Shown: positions 9,284 through 18,950 of the stretch, piece by piece | Layout of the letters: each line of letters opens with the position of its first letter | Position numbering within the stretch: the first letter of the stretch is position 1 | Origin: Ruegeria halocynthiae | Lineage (GTDB): Bacteria > Pseudomonadota > Alphaproteobacteria > Rhodobacterales > Rhodobacteraceae | DNA: 64,000 nucleotides | Direction of reading: 5' to 3' | NCBI RefSeq assembly: GCF_900106805.1 | Contig: NZ_FNNP01000005.1 | Coordinates: 124,001-188,000, forward strand | The notes under the pieces: generated by a model | Told to the model about the DNA's origin: nothing | Seen by the model: the letters and a program-made list of their open reading frames with translations, nothing else | Database searches by the model: none | Translations under genes and position numbers: made by a program

Positions 9284-11557
9284 TTACTCAATATCGCAAG
9301 AGGCCAAGATGGCCATGTTCAGAATGTCATTCGCAGTCGAAACCGTCGAACAGATCTGAATCGGTTTGTCGACACCGGACAGGATCGGGCCAATCACGGT
9401 AGCTCCACCCATTTCCTGCATCAGCTTGGTCGAGATCGAGGCCGAGTGTCGGGCCGGGACGATCAGGATGTTCGCCGGGCCGGTCAAGCGCTGGAACGGA
9501 TAGGCTTCTTGCTGATCCACGTTCAGCGCAACATCAACTGTCATCTCGCCTTCGTATTCAAAGTCAACGCCGCGCGCATCCAAGACCGCAGGCGCACGAT
9601 GCATTTTTTCGGCACGTTCGGACACCGGATAACCGAACGTTGAGAAGCTGACAAACGCCGCACGAGGTTCCAGCCCCATATGGCGCGCCACGGCAGCGGC
9701 GCGTTCGGCGATATTCGCCAGATCGTTCTCGTCAGGCCATTCATGGACCAGCGTATCGCCAATCAGAACGATCCGCCCCTTGTGCAGCAACGCTGTGACG
9801 CCCGCCGCGCCATTGGCTGCATCCGCATCAAACACATGGTTGATGCGATCCAGAACATGCGCCGACTTACGCGTGGCGCCTGTCACCAGACCGTCCCCAT
9901 GACCATGTGCCAACATCAGTGAGGAAAAGACGTGTCGATCCCGCGCAGCGAGACGGTGAATATCTTTGTGGTCGAAGCCCTTGCGCTGCAGGCGCTGATA
10001 AAGAAAGTCCTTGTACGTCTCCAGATGTGCGGTGTTGGCGGCATTCACCACCTCAAGCTCGCGCACGGCATCACCCAATCCGGCTTCTTCCAGTCTGGCT
10101 TTAACCTCATCCGGGCGCCCAACAACCAAAGCCTTACCAAAGCCCGAGCGTTGATACATGACGGCCGCGCGCAGAACACGGGGATCGTCACCTTCGGCAA
10201 AGATCATCCGGCTTTGCGCTGCACGCGCCCGGGCGTTCAGTCCGCGCAGAATACTAGCGGTCGGATCCATGCGGGATTTCAAACTCAGCTCATAGGCTTC
10301 CATATCGATGATCGGACGCCGCGCCGCGCCGGTATCCATACCCGCCTTGGCAACCGCCGGCGGAATACGATGGATCAAACGAGGATCGAACGGCGTGGGA
10401 ATGATATAGTCACGACCAAAGGTCAGCGATTTGCCATAGGCCATGGCAACCTCATCCGGCACATCTTCACGCGCCAGATTGGCCAGTGCGTGAGCACAAG
10501 CAATCTTCATCTCGTCATTGATGGCGCGGGCATGAATATCCAGCGCGCCACGGAACAGGTAAGGGAAGCCCAGAACATTGTTGACCTGGTTCGGGTAATC
10601 GCTGCGCCCCGTTGCCACGATGGCATCAACACGCACCTCGTGCGCCTCTTCCGGCGTGATCTCGGGATCGGGGTTCGCCATCGCAAAGATCACCGGGTTA
10701 TCTGCCATGCTGGCAACCATGTCCTGCGTCACCGCCCCTTTGACCGACACACCCAGAAACACGTCCGCGCCCTTCATGGCGTCTTCCAAAGTGCGCAGCT
10801 CGGTGGTGATTGCATGAGCCGATTTCCACTGGTTCATGCCTTCGGTCCGGCCTTGATAAATCACACCTTTGGTGTCGCAGACGATGCAATTCTCGTGCTG
10901 TGCGCCCATCGATTTGAGCAGTTCGATACAGGCAATCCCCGCCGCGCCCGCACCGTTGAGGACAATTTTTACATCTTCAATCTTCTTGCCCGAAATCTGC
11001 AGCGCATTCAGCAGGCCCGCCGCACAGATCACCGCCGTCCCGTGCTGGTCGTCATGGAAGACAGGAATATCCATCTCTTCCTTTAGGCGCTGTTCGATGA
11101 TGAAACACTCGGGCGCCTTGATGTCTTCGAGGTTGATGCCGCCAAAGGTCGGGCCCATCAGGCGTACCGCGCGGCAGAACTCATCCGGGTCTTCGGTATC
11201 CAGTTCGATATCGATCGAGTTCACGTCGGCGAACCGCTTGAACAGGACCGATTTCCCCTCCATCACTGGTTTCGAGCCCAGCGCGCCAAGGTTGCCAAGG
11301 CCCAGAACGGCTGTCCCGTTCGAGATCACAGCAACCAGATTGCCCTTGTTGGTATAGTCATACGCAGTCTCGGGCGCAGCAGCGATTGCTTCACATGGAA
11401 CAGCTACGCCGGGGCTATAGGCCAGCGAAAGATCGCGCTGCGTGGTCATGGGTACAGTGGCCTGCACCTCCCACTTGCCGGGGGTGGGGTCCAGGTGAAA
11501 GGCCAGCGCCTCTTCTTTGGTAATCTTCGCTTTGGGCATCTTATCGGTCGTTTCCAT
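9284..11557 (-). CDS. maeB: NADP-dependent malic enzyme, MaeB type with C-terminal phosphotransacetylase-like domain
   Basis: Oxidative decarboxylation of malate to pyruvate, linking the TCA cycle to gluconeogenic precursors and NADPH. The protein has 757 residues, the full length for the MaeB fusion. The malic-enzyme half (about 1-430) has YSPGVAVPC, FKRFADVNSIDIELD, FHDDQHGTAVI and the nucleotide loop LNGAGAAGIA. The second half (about 435-757) resembles phosphate acetyltransferase (FAEGDDPRVLRAA, GHGDGLVTGATRKSAHVLD), which in characterised MaeB enzymes is regulatory and binds acetyl-CoA. It is followed closely by a PfkB kinase and is divergent from mutS. Confidence 0.94.
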   Translation of the reverse strand: METTDKMPKAKITKEEALAFHLDPTPGKWEVQATVPMTTQRDLSLAYSPGVAVPCEAIAAAPETAYDYTNKGNLVAVISNGTAVLGLGNLGALGSKPVMEGKSVLFKRFADVNSIDIELDTEDPDEFCRAVRLMGPTFGGINLEDIKAPECFIIEQRLKEEMDIPVFHDDQHGTAVICAAGLLNALQISGKKIEDVKIVLNGAGAAGIACIELLKSMGAQHENCIVCDTKGVIYQGRTEGMNQWKSAHAITTELRTLEDAMKGADVFLGVSVKGAVTQDMVASMADNPVIFAMANPDPEITPEEAHEVRVDAIVATGRSDYPNQVNNVLGFPYLFRGALDIHARAINDEMKIACAHALANLAREDVPDEVAMAYGKSLTFGRDYIIPTPFDPRLIHRIPPAVAKAGMDTGAARRPIIDMEAYELSLKSRMDPTASILRGLNARARAAQSRMIFAEGDDPRVLRAAVMYQRSGFGKALVVGRPDEVKARLEEAGLGDAVRELEVVNAANTAHLETYKDFLYQRLQRKGFDHKDIHRLAARDRHVFSSLMLAHGHGDGLVTGATRKSAHVLDRINHVFDADAANGAAGVTALLHKGRIVLIGDTLVHEWPDENDLANIAERAAAVARHMGLEPRAAFVSFSTFGYPVSERAEKMHRAPAVLDARGVDFEYEGEMTVDVALNVDQQEAYPFQRLTGPANILIVPARHSASISTKLMQEMGGATVIGPILSGVDKPIQICSTVSTANDILNMAILASCDIE

Positions 11558-11681
11558 GACTTAAGGGCTGATGCCTCATAGCGCAGGCAAGTCCGCGCCT
11601 CAACGAGAATACTTTTCACCTTTCGTCGCGGGGACCGGGTTTGTAAGGTCGCCACCGGAATACGCCAGAAGGGGGCCCAAT

Positions 11682-14315
11682 TTGTCCACAGTCACGCCAA
11701 TGATGGCGCAGTACCTTGAGATTAAGGAAGCCCACCCGGACGCCCTGCTGTTTTATCGCATGGGTGATTTCTACGAGATGTTCTTCGAGGATGCTGTGAA
11801 TGCGGCCGAGGCGCTGGACATTGCCCTGACCAAACGCGGTAAGCACAATGGTGAAGATATTCCAATGTGTGGCGTACCCGTACATTCTGCCGAAGGGTAC
11901 CTGCTGACGCTGATCCGCAAAGGCTTTCGTGTCGCCGTCTGCGAACAGATGGAAAGCCCGGCTGAAGCCAAGAAAAGAGGCTCTAAATCGGTGGTAAAGC
12001 GCGATGTTGTGCGCTTGGTCACCCCTGGAACCCTGACCGAAGACGCCTTGCTTGAGGCGCGCCGCCACAATTTTCTGGCCGCTTATGCCGAGGTTCGGGA
12101 TGAGGCTGCACTGGCCTGGGCTGACATCTCGACCGGGGCGTTTCACGTGATGCCCTTGACCTCAGTCCGGTTAAGCCCCGAACTGGCCCGGCTGGCGCCC
12201 TCTGAACTGATCGTGGCCGATGGCGTGCAGGACAAGCTGACTGAGCCTGTCATGGATTTAGGTATCTCATTGACTCCGGTTGGGCGCGCCAGTTTTGACA
12301 GCACTGCGGCTGAAAAACGCATCTGCGGCCTGTTTCACGTGGGCGCGCTAGACGCCTTTGGCAACTTTGGACGCGCTGAGGTTTCGGCCATGGGTGCGTT
12401 GATCGGCTATCTGGAACTAACCCAGAAGGGCAAACTGCCCCTTCTGCAAACGCCGCTGAAGGAATCCGAGGACCGGGTGGTCCAGATCGACGCCGCCACC
12501 CGGCGCAATCTGGAACTGACCCGATCCCTTTCCGGTGGGCGCGCTGGCTCGCTGTTGTCTGTTATCGACCGCACTGTGACACCCGGCGGCGCACGCTTGT
12601 TAGAGCAACGGCTGTCTAGCCCTTCGCGCAACCTGGATGTGATCCACGCCCGGCTTGATGCGGTGAGCTTTGTTGCCGAGGACAGCTTGATCGCCACAGA
12701 CCTGCGAGACGCCCTGCGCAAGACCCCGGATCTGGATCGCGCCCTGTCCCGCCTGTCACTGGATCGTGGTGGTCCCCGCGATCTTGCCGCCATTCGTAAC
12801 GGCCTGACACAGGCCGCCGCAATCGCTGAACTCTGTTCTGATCAAGAATTGCCGGTTCTTTTGGCCACTGCCCTGCAAAACCTGACCGGTTTCGATGACC
12901 TGCTGAACCTGCTCAACGAAGCCCTGGTTGCGGAGCCCCCATTGATGGCCCGAGACGGAGGGTTCATTGCCCCGGGCTATGATGGCGAGCTGGACGAAGC
13001 TCGCACCCTGCGCGACGAAGGCCGATCAGTCATCGCCGGGTTTCAGCAGAAATACGCGGAAAACACTGGCATCACTTCGCTGAAGATCAAGCACAACAAT
13101 GTGTTGGGCTATTTCATCGAAACCACGGCAACCCATGCCGAGAAAATGCTGAACCCACCGTTCAGCGAAACCTATATCCATCGACAGACCACCGCCAATC
13201 AGGTGCGATTTACCACCGTGGAACTGTCCGAGATCGAAACCCGCATTCTAAACGCTGGGAATTTGGCTTTGGAGGTCGAAAAGCGGCTCTATCAAAGGCT
13301 TTCTGGCGCAATTCTTGATCTCGCCGCACGGTTAAATCAAGCCGCCCGCGGACTGGCCGAGCTGGATCTGACCACCGCACTGGCCGATCTGGCGCGGGGT
13401 GAAAACTGGTCCCGCCCTCAGGTCGACACCTCACGCGCCTTTGACATTCAGGGCGGGCGCCATCCGGTTGTCGAACACGCCCTGCGTCAACAAAGCGGTG
13501 ATGCTTTCATCGCCAATGACTGCGAACTGAGCGCTGAAACCGGGGCGGCAATCTGGCTGCTGACCGGTCCCAACATGGCCGGTAAATCAACGTTCCTGCG
13601 CCAGAACGCGTTGATCGCGCTACTGGCACAGATGGGCAGCTACGTCCCGGCGGAACAGGCGCATATCGGTCTGGTCAGCCAGTTGTTCAGCCGTGTCGGC
13701 GCCTCGGACGATCTGGCCAGGGGTCGATCGACCTTCATGGTTGAAATGGTCGAAACCGCTGCCATCCTAAATCAGGCGGATGACCGCGCGCTGGTCATCC
13801 TCGATGAGATTGGGCGGGGCACAGCCACCTATGACGGCCTATCCATTGCGTGGGCCACGTTGGAACATCTGCACGCGGCCAACCAATGCCGCGCCTTGTT
13901 TGCCACGCATTACCACGAACTCACAGCCTTAGCCGGGAATCTGGGCGGCGTTGAAAACGCCACCGTTGCTGTGAAAGAGTGGGAAGGCGAGGTCATTTTC
14001 CTGCACGAAGTTCACAAAGGCGCGGCCGACCGATCCTATGGTGTGCAAGTCGCGCAATTGGCCGGGTTGCCCGCGTCAGTTGTCGAACGTGCTCGTATCG
14101 TCCTGGATCAACTGGAGAAAACAGAACGAGAAGGCGGAAAACAAAAAGCGCTGATTGACGATCTGCCTCTGTTCTCTGCAGCGGCCCCGATGCCTCCACC
14201 TGTGGTCAAGGCTTCGCCGGTGACAGACATGTTGGACAATGTGCTTCCAGATGAGCTTACCCCGCGTGAGGCACTGGATCTGATCTATAAATTGAAAGAG
14301 GCGGCCAAAACCTGA
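11682..14315 (+). CDS. mutS: DNA mismatch repair protein MutS
   Basis: Recognises mismatches and recruits MutL. Near the N-terminus it has GDFYEMFFEDA, the Phe-x-Glu mismatch-binding motif. The C-terminal ATPase has Walker A GPNMAGKST, LARGRSTFMVEM, Walker B LVILDEIGRGTATYDG and FATHYHEL. The frame is open from 11571, but the family start is matched by the TTG at 11682 (reading MSTVTPMMAQ), with AAGGGGG ending about eight bases upstream; an ATG at 11700 is the alternative. From the TTG the protein is 877 residues, normal for alphaproteobacterial MutS. It is divergent from maeB and convergent with grpE. Confidence 0.95.
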   Translation: MSTVTPMMAQYLEIKEAHPDALLFYRMGDFYEMFFEDAVNAAEALDIALTKRGKHNGEDIPMCGVPVHSAEGYLLTLIRKGFRVAVCEQMESPAEAKKRGSKSVVKRDVVRLVTPGTLTEDALLEARRHNFLAAYAEVRDEAALAWADISTGAFHVMPLTSVRLSPELARLAPSELIVADGVQDKLTEPVMDLGISLTPVGRASFDSTAAEKRICGLFHVGALDAFGNFGRAEVSAMGALIGYLELTQKGKLPLLQTPLKESEDRVVQIDAATRRNLELTRSLSGGRAGSLLSVIDRTVTPGGARLLEQRLSSPSRNLDVIHARLDAVSFVAEDSLIATDLRDALRKTPDLDRALSRLSLDRGGPRDLAAIRNGLTQAAAIAELCSDQELPVLLATALQNLTGFDDLLNLLNEALVAEPPLMARDGGFIAPGYDGELDEARTLRDEGRSVIAGFQQKYAENTGITSLKIKHNNVLGYFIETTATHAEKMLNPPFSETYIHRQTTANQVRFTTVELSEIETRILNAGNLALEVEKRLYQRLSGAILDLAARLNQAARGLAELDLTTALADLARGENWSRPQVDTSRAFDIQGGRHPVVEHALRQQSGDAFIANDCELSAETGAAIWLLTGPNMAGKSTFLRQNALIALLAQMGSYVPAEQAHIGLVSQLFSRVGASDDLARGRSTFMVEMVETAAILNQADDRALVILDEIGRGTATYDGLSIAWATLEHLHAANQCRALFATHYHELTALAGNLGGVENATVAVKEWEGEVIFLHEVHKGAADRSYGVQVAQLAGLPASVVERARIVLDQLEKTEREGGKQKALIDDLPLFSAAAPMPPPVVKASPVTDMLDNVLPDELTPREALDLIYKLKEAAKT

Positions 14316-14354
14316 CCGCCCCCTCATCTTTTCAAAAGTACCCTCGCCGAAGGC

Positions 14355-14373
14355 TTGGCTTCTTTGAAGCCAA
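14355..14373. terminator. Hairpin between convergent mutS and grpE
   Basis: A perfect 8-bp inverted repeat (14355-14362 with 14366-14373) and a three-base loop, directly beside the grpE stop codon and 40 bases after the mutS stop. No T-run follows on either strand, so it may be a weak, bidirectional or Rho-assisted end signal rather than a standard intrinsic terminator. Confidence 0.4.
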
Positions 14374-14937
14374 TCAGTTCGCCGGCGTCGAAGATACACC
14401 CACCTGCGCCGGGCGCAGCAGGCGGTCATGCAGCATAAAGCCTTCAGCTGAGACCTGAATGATATCCCCCGCCCGCGTCCCGGGAACAGGTGCCTCGAAC
14501 ATCGCCTCATGCACGTTGGGGTCAAACCGATCCCCAACCTCGGGTGTGATCACTTCAATCCCGTGTCTCTGGAATACGTCCTTCAGCGCCCGCATCGTCA
14601 GTTCAATGCCTTCCAGAAGTGGGCCAGCCACCTCTTTTTGCTCATCGGTCGCGGCTTCTAGCGCGCGTTTCATATTGTCGTAAACCGGCAGCATGTCGCG
14701 GGCCAGCTTCGATCCGCCATACTGTTCCGCATCCCGGCGCGCCTTGTCGCCGCGCTTGCGCGCATTTTCTGCGTCCGCCAATGCGCGCATGAACTTGTCT
14801 TTGTAATCGTCCCGCTCGGCGCGCAACTCATCCAGTTCAAGTGCTTCGTCACTGAATTCCGCGATTTCTTCCGCCAGCTCTTCCGCCTCCGCGGTTGCGA
14901 TATCGTCCAGAAAATCTTCGTTCTTGGGCTCTGCCAT
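14374..14937 (-). CDS. grpE: GrpE nucleotide exchange factor
   Basis: Exchanges ADP for ATP on DnaK. The 187-residue protein has an acidic, coiled-coil N-terminus (about 1-60) and the conserved GrpE head, seen in RALADAENARKRGDKARRD, LLPVYDNMKRALEA, GIELTMRALKDVFQRHGIE and FDPNVHEAMFE. It starts ten bases after the hrcA stop, giving the common hrcA-grpE operon. dnaK and dnaJ are not adjacent, as is usual for this group. Confidence 0.95.
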   Translation of the reverse strand: MAEPKNEDFLDDIATAEAEELAEEIAEFSDEALELDELRAERDDYKDKFMRALADAENARKRGDKARRDAEQYGGSKLARDMLPVYDNMKRALEAATDEQKEVAGPLLEGIELTMRALKDVFQRHGIEVITPEVGDRFDPNVHEAMFEAPVPGTRAGDIIQVSAEGFMLHDRLLRPAQVGVSSTPAN

Positions 14938-14947
14938 CTCTTACCCT

Positions 14948-16012
14948 CTAGCTCCGGTCGGAAATCAGCTTGCCGACCAGTTGCGCCGTATAATCCACGA
15001 TCGGCACGATGCGTCCATAATTCAGACGTGTGGGCCCGATGACCCCAACCGCACCAATTATCCTACGATCAGCGTTCATATATGGAGACACCACCAAAGA
15101 GGAACCCGAAAGTGAGAAAAGTTTGTTCTCAGAGCCAATAAAAATGCGCACACCTTCGCCATCTTCGGTCAATTCAAGGAATTCCGCGATATCACGTTTG
15201 CGCTCAAGGTCGTCAAACAGGGTGCGGATTCGGTCAAGCTCCTCTGCCTGGCCCGGTTCATTCAACAGATTCGCCCGTCCGCGCACGATCAATCGGGCCG
15301 AGTCGCTGCCATCCCCTTCCCACGCTGCAATGCCACTTTCGACCATTTCCCGCGCCAGCACATCGATTTCCTGCTTTCGCGTGTCGATCTGGCTTTGCAT
15401 CTGGCGGCGCACTTCGCTGAGTGTCCGCCCCTCGATCAGCGCATTCAGAAAATTCGCAGCCTCACGCATCGAGCTGGGCGTCTGACCCGGCGGCGGAGTA
15501 AAGAGACGGTTCTCTACGTGGCCGTCGGCGAACACAAGAACAACCAGCGCACGGTCATGGGCCAACGACACAAACTCGATATGCTTGATCTCGGATTCAT
15601 GCTTGGGCGTCAGTACCAGCGATGCACCATGTGATACATGTGACAGGGCCGAGCCCACGCGATCCAGCATTCCGCCCACATCGCCCGCGTTAGGGCCTAA
15701 TGTATCATCCAGTTTTTGCCGATCATCCGCACCCAGATCGCCGACTTCCAACAACCCATCCACAAACATCCGCAGCCCCTGCTGCGTCGGAATCCTGCCT
15801 GCACTGACATGCGGGCTGTCAAGCAAACCCAGAAACTCCAGATCCTGCATCACATTGCGCACGGTTGCCGCGCTGACCTTTTCTGACAAAGTTCGGGTCA
15901 GAGTGCGACTGCCGACCGGCTCACCACTGTCCAGATAGCTTTCGACAATCAGCCGGAACACTTCACGTGACCGGTCGTTCATCTCGCTCAGAATTTTGCT
16001 CGCTTCACTCAT
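14948..16012 (-). CDS. hrcA: Heat-inducible transcription repressor HrcA
   Basis: Represses groE/dnaK-class operons by binding the CIRCE element. The 354-residue length is typical. The N-terminal winged helix is seen in MNDRSREVFRLIVESYLDSG, GEPVGSRTLTR and VSAATVRNVMQDLE, and the C-terminal GAF-like domain carries ILRs such as GVIGPTRLNYGRIVPIVDY. It is first in an operon with grpE. I looked for a CIRCE repeat in the 112 bases upstream and did not find one, so autoregulation through CIRCE is not supported here. Confidence 0.95.
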   Translation of the reverse strand: MSEASKILSEMNDRSREVFRLIVESYLDSGEPVGSRTLTRTLSEKVSAATVRNVMQDLEFLGLLDSPHVSAGRIPTQQGLRMFVDGLLEVGDLGADDRQKLDDTLGPNAGDVGGMLDRVGSALSHVSHGASLVLTPKHESEIKHIEFVSLAHDRALVVLVFADGHVENRLFTPPPGQTPSSMREAANFLNALIEGRTLSEVRRQMQSQIDTRKQEIDVLAREMVESGIAAWEGDGSDSARLIVRGRANLLNEPGQAEELDRIRTLFDDLERKRDIAEFLELTEDGEGVRIFIGSENKLFSLSGSSLVVSPYMNADRRIIGAVGVIGPTRLNYGRIVPIVDYTAQLVGKLISDRS

Positions 16013-16124
16013 CAGCGGTCCCCTGCTGGATTGTCATTAAATAGCAGGCGCAAGAAAGGTCAATCGGGGTTGCATCGTAATGCTACGGGGCGTTATCCCC
16101 AAAACAGCAAACAAAGGATTTTCC

Positions 16125-16838
16125 ATGCGACCCTCAGGACGTGATCTAAACGAAATGCGCGCCGTTTCAATCGAGACGGGCTTCACCAAACATGCCGAAG
16201 GTTCCTGCTTGATCAAGATGGGTGACACCCATGTGCTGTGTACTGCCACGATCGAGGATCGTGTGCCGCCCTTCATCAAGGGTTCAGGCCTTGGCTGGGT
16301 GACCGCCGAATACGGGATGCTGCCCCGCGCGACCAATACCCGGATGCGGCGTGAGGCCGCCAGTGGCAAGCAAGGTGGCCGCACCGTGGAAATCCAACGC
16401 TTGATCGGTCGCGCCCTGCGGGCTGGTGTAGACCGTGTTGCGTTAGGCGAACGTCAAATCACCGTTGATTGCGACGTGATTCAAGCCGATGGCGGTACCC
16501 GCTGCGCCTCGATCACCGGTGGCTGGGTCGCGCTGCGTCTGGCGGTGAACAAGCTGATGAAGACCGGCGATGTGATCACAGACCCCTTGGTAGACCCTGT
16601 TGCGGCCGTTTCTTGCGGAATTTATGCGGGACAACCGGTCTTGGATCTTGACTACCCCGAAGACAGCGAAGCCGGCGTGGACGGCAACTTTATCATGACC
16701 GGCTCGGGCAAACTGATCGAGGTTCAGATGTCTGCTGAAGGTTCGGTTTTCAGCCGCGCTCAGATGGATCAACTGATGGATCTGGCTGAAAAAGGCGTGG
16801 CCGAGCTGGCCGCTGCCCAAAAGGTCGCTACCGCATGA
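16125..16838 (+). CDS. rph: Ribonuclease PH
   Basis: Phosphorolytic 3'-5' exonuclease that trims tRNA 3' ends. The 237-residue protein opens [20 protein letters not shown] and retains the phosphate-binding region [20 protein letters not shown] and [20 protein letters not shown]. The ATG at 16125 was chosen over the longer frame from 16080 because AAAGGA lies six bases upstream and because the family starts here. It leads an operon with rdgB and hemW, overlapping rdgB by four bases. Confidence 0.95.
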   Translation: MRPSGRDLNEMRAVSIETGFTKHAEGSCLIKMGDTHVLCTATIEDRVPPFIKGSGLGWVTAEYGMLPRATNTRMRREAASGKQGGRTVEIQRLIGRALRAGVDRVALGERQITVDCDVIQADGGTRCASITGGWVALRLAVNKLMKTGDVITDPLVDPVAAVSCGIYAGQPVLDLDYPEDSEAGVDGNFIMTGSGKLIEVQMSAEGSVFSRAQMDQLMDLAEKGVAELAAAQKVATA

Positions 16839-17449
16839 CCCGCAAGTTCGACGGGGACAGGCTGCTGGTCGCCACCCATAACAAGGGAAAACTTGAGGAG
16901 ATGGCGCATCTCCTTGAGCCCTTTGGCGTTGCAGTTGTCGGCGCAGGTGAAATGAACCTGCCCGAACCGGAAGAAACCGAGGATACGTTCGTCGGTAACG
17001 CCCGGATCAAAGCCCATGCCGCCGCCAAGGCGACTGACCTGCCTGCCCTGTCGGACGATTCCGGCATTACCATCGATGCGCTTTACGGCGCGCCGGGTGT
17101 TTACACCGCTGATTGGGCCGAAACCGACAATGGCCGGGATTTCCTTATGGCCATGACCCGCGCCCATACCGAGCTAGAGGCAAAAAGCGCCCCGCATCCA
17201 CGTACGGCACAGTTCCGTTGCACTCTGGTGCTGGCTTGGCCTGATGGACATGACGAAGTGTTCGAAGGTATCGCGCCCGGTCATCTGACCTGGCCCATTC
17301 GCGGCAAAGACGGGTTCGGCTATGACCCGATGTTTGTCCCCGAGGGGCACGACATTACCTTTGCGGAAATGGATCGCTGGGAAAAGAACAAGATCAGCCA
17401 TCGCGGCCGCGCGGTGGAAATGTTCGTGAAACGCTGCTTTGGTGGATGA
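16835..17449 (+). CDS. rdgB: XTP/dITP diphosphatase (non-canonical purine NTP pyrophosphatase)
   Basis: Removes ITP, dITP and XTP from the nucleotide pool. The 204-residue protein has the HAM1 family motifs [36 protein letters not shown] and [11 protein letters not shown]. It shares an ATGA overlap with rph and overlaps the start of hemW by eleven bases, so the three genes are translationally linked. Confidence 0.94.
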   Translation: MTRKFDGDRLLVATHNKGKLEEMAHLLEPFGVAVVGAGEMNLPEPEETEDTFVGNARIKAHAAAKATDLPALSDDSGITIDALYGAPGVYTADWAETDNGRDFLMAMTRAHTELEAKSAPHPRTAQFRCTLVLAWPDGHDEVFEGIAPGHLTWPIRGKDGFGYDPMFVPEGHDITFAEMDRWEKNKISHRGRAVEMFVKRCFGG

Positions 17450-18593
17450 TTGGCGCAACGGGGGCTTTGGCCTGTATGTGCATTGGCCCTTTTGCGAGGC
17501 CAAGTGTCCCTATTGCGACTTCAACAGCCATGTTTCAAAAAATATAGATCAAAAACAATGGCTTAACTCGTACCTAAGTGAGTTGCATCGCTCGGCCGCG
17601 GAAACGCCGGAGCGGGTGTTGAACACGATCTTCTTCGGCGGAGGCACGCCTTCGCTCATGGCTCCTGAAACGGTTGCTGCCGTAATCGATGAAGCCCGTG
17701 CCCTTTGGCGCCCGGCCAACGACATGGAAATCACGCTTGAGGCCAATCCCGGTTCAGTTGAGGCTGGTCGCTTCTCAGCCTATCGCGATGCCGGGGTGAA
17801 CCGCATCTCGATGGGGGTCCAGGCGCTTAACGGCGACGATCTGCGCCGTTTGGGCCGCATTCATACCGTGGCTGAAGCACGCGCCGCCTTCGACATTGCC
17901 CGGACTTGTTTCGATCGGGTCAGCTTTGACCTGATCTACGCTCGACAGCACCAAAGTCTGGACGCATGGCGCGCGGAACTGATCGAAGCACTGTCGATGG
18001 CTATCGACCACTTGTCTCTCTACCAACTGACCATCGAAGATGGCACAGCCTTTGGCGACCGCTACGCAGTGGGTAAATTGCGCGGCCTGCCTGAAGATGA
18101 CAATGCCGCGGACATGTATCTGGCCACGCAGGAAATTTGCGAAGCACATGGGTTGCCCGCCTATGAGGTTTCCAACCACGCCCGTCCCGGCGCGGAATCG
18201 CGGCATAATTTGGTGTATTGGCGCTATGGTGATTACGTTGGTATCGGACCGGGCGCGCATGGGCGGATCACACAGGCAGGTCGAAAATACGCGACTGAAA
18301 CCCACCTGTCCCCGGCCAAATGGCTGGCTGCTGTCGCAAACGAAAGTGGTGAAAACTGCCGATCAGAACTAAGCGCTCAGGAACAAGCTTCTGAATACCT
18401 TATGATGTGTATCAGGTTGAAAGAAGGCCTATATATAGACAGATACGAAGCATTATCTGGTAAGAAGTTACCCCAGGGAAGGCTCGGCTCATTGATTGAA
18501 TTAGGCATGATTTCGGTTGATGAAAACAGATTACGCGCCACCGCGGAAGGTCGCGCCGTGCTCAATGCAGTGATCCGAGAGCTATTGGAGTAA
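17439..18593 (+). CDS. hemW: HemW, radical SAM heme chaperone-like protein (coproporphyrinogen III oxidase-like)
   Basis: A radical SAM protein of 384 residues with the CxxxCxxC iron-sulfur motif at C19, C23 and C26 (CEAKCPYCDFN), then FFGGGTPSLMAPE and ITLEANPGSVE. The YPYCDF-type cluster without the extra HemN N-terminal region marks it as HemW, which handles heme rather than oxidising coproporphyrinogen. Possible starts are the TTG at 17439 or the GTG at 17442; no strong ribosome site separates them. The stop is followed after three bases by the DUF454 gene. Confidence 0.92.
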   Translation: MVDDWRNGGFGLYVHWPFCEAKCPYCDFNSHVSKNIDQKQWLNSYLSELHRSAAETPERVLNTIFFGGGTPSLMAPETVAAVIDEARALWRPANDMEITLEANPGSVEAGRFSAYRDAGVNRISMGVQALNGDDLRRLGRIHTVAEARAAFDIARTCFDRVSFDLIYARQHQSLDAWRAELIEALSMAIDHLSLYQLTIEDGTAFGDRYAVGKLRGLPEDDNAADMYLATQEICEAHGLPAYEVSNHARPGAESRHNLVYWRYGDYVGIGPGAHGRITQAGRKYATETHLSPAKWLAAVANESGENCRSELSAQEQASEYLMMCIRLKEGLYIDRYEALSGKKLPQGRLGSLIELGMISVDENRLRATAEGRAVLNAVIRELLE

Positions 18594-18596
18594 CAG

Positions 18597-18950
18597 ATGC
18601 AATATCTCTGGGCTGGATTGGGGTTGCTATGTGTCGCGCTGGCTATGATCGGGATTGTCTTGCCTCTGCTCCCAACGGTACCATTTCTGCTGTTGGCAGC
18701 TTTTTTCTTCGCCCGCTCATCATCCCGATTGCACAATTGGCTGCTGAGCCACCGTACCTTCGGGCCTATGATTGTTAACTGGCAAAGCTCGGGCGCCATA
18801 AGCCCGGGTGCAAAAAGGGCAGCCACCCTATCGATCGCCGCCGTGTTTGGCCTGTCGGCTTTGCTTTCTGTGCCATCACATGTCCTGATTATTCAGGCGA
18901 TTGTGTTAAGCGGGGTCATGACTTTTATTTGGACCCGGCCTAACGGCTGA
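18597..18950 (+). CDS. DUF454 (YbaN-like) small inner-membrane protein
   Basis: A 117-residue protein with two hydrophobic blocks (about 3-38 and 78-112). IGIVLPLLPTVPFLLLAAFFFARSS is split around the hallmark GxxLPLLPTxPFxLLA of the family. The function is unknown. It begins three bases after hemW, last in the rph-rdgB-hemW operon, and its 3' end overlaps the convergent parB by eleven bases. Confidence 0.9.
   Translation: MQYLWAGLGLLCVALAMIGIVLPLLPTVPFLLLAAFFFARSSSRLHNWLLSHRTFGPMIVNWQSSGAISPGAKRAATLSIAAVFGLSALLSVPSHVLIIQAIVLSGVMTFIWTRPNG

Noticed and set aside
16013-16124. CIRCE element in front of hrcA
   Set aside because: No TTAGCACTC-N9-GAGTGCTAA pattern or close variant was found on either strand of the gap.
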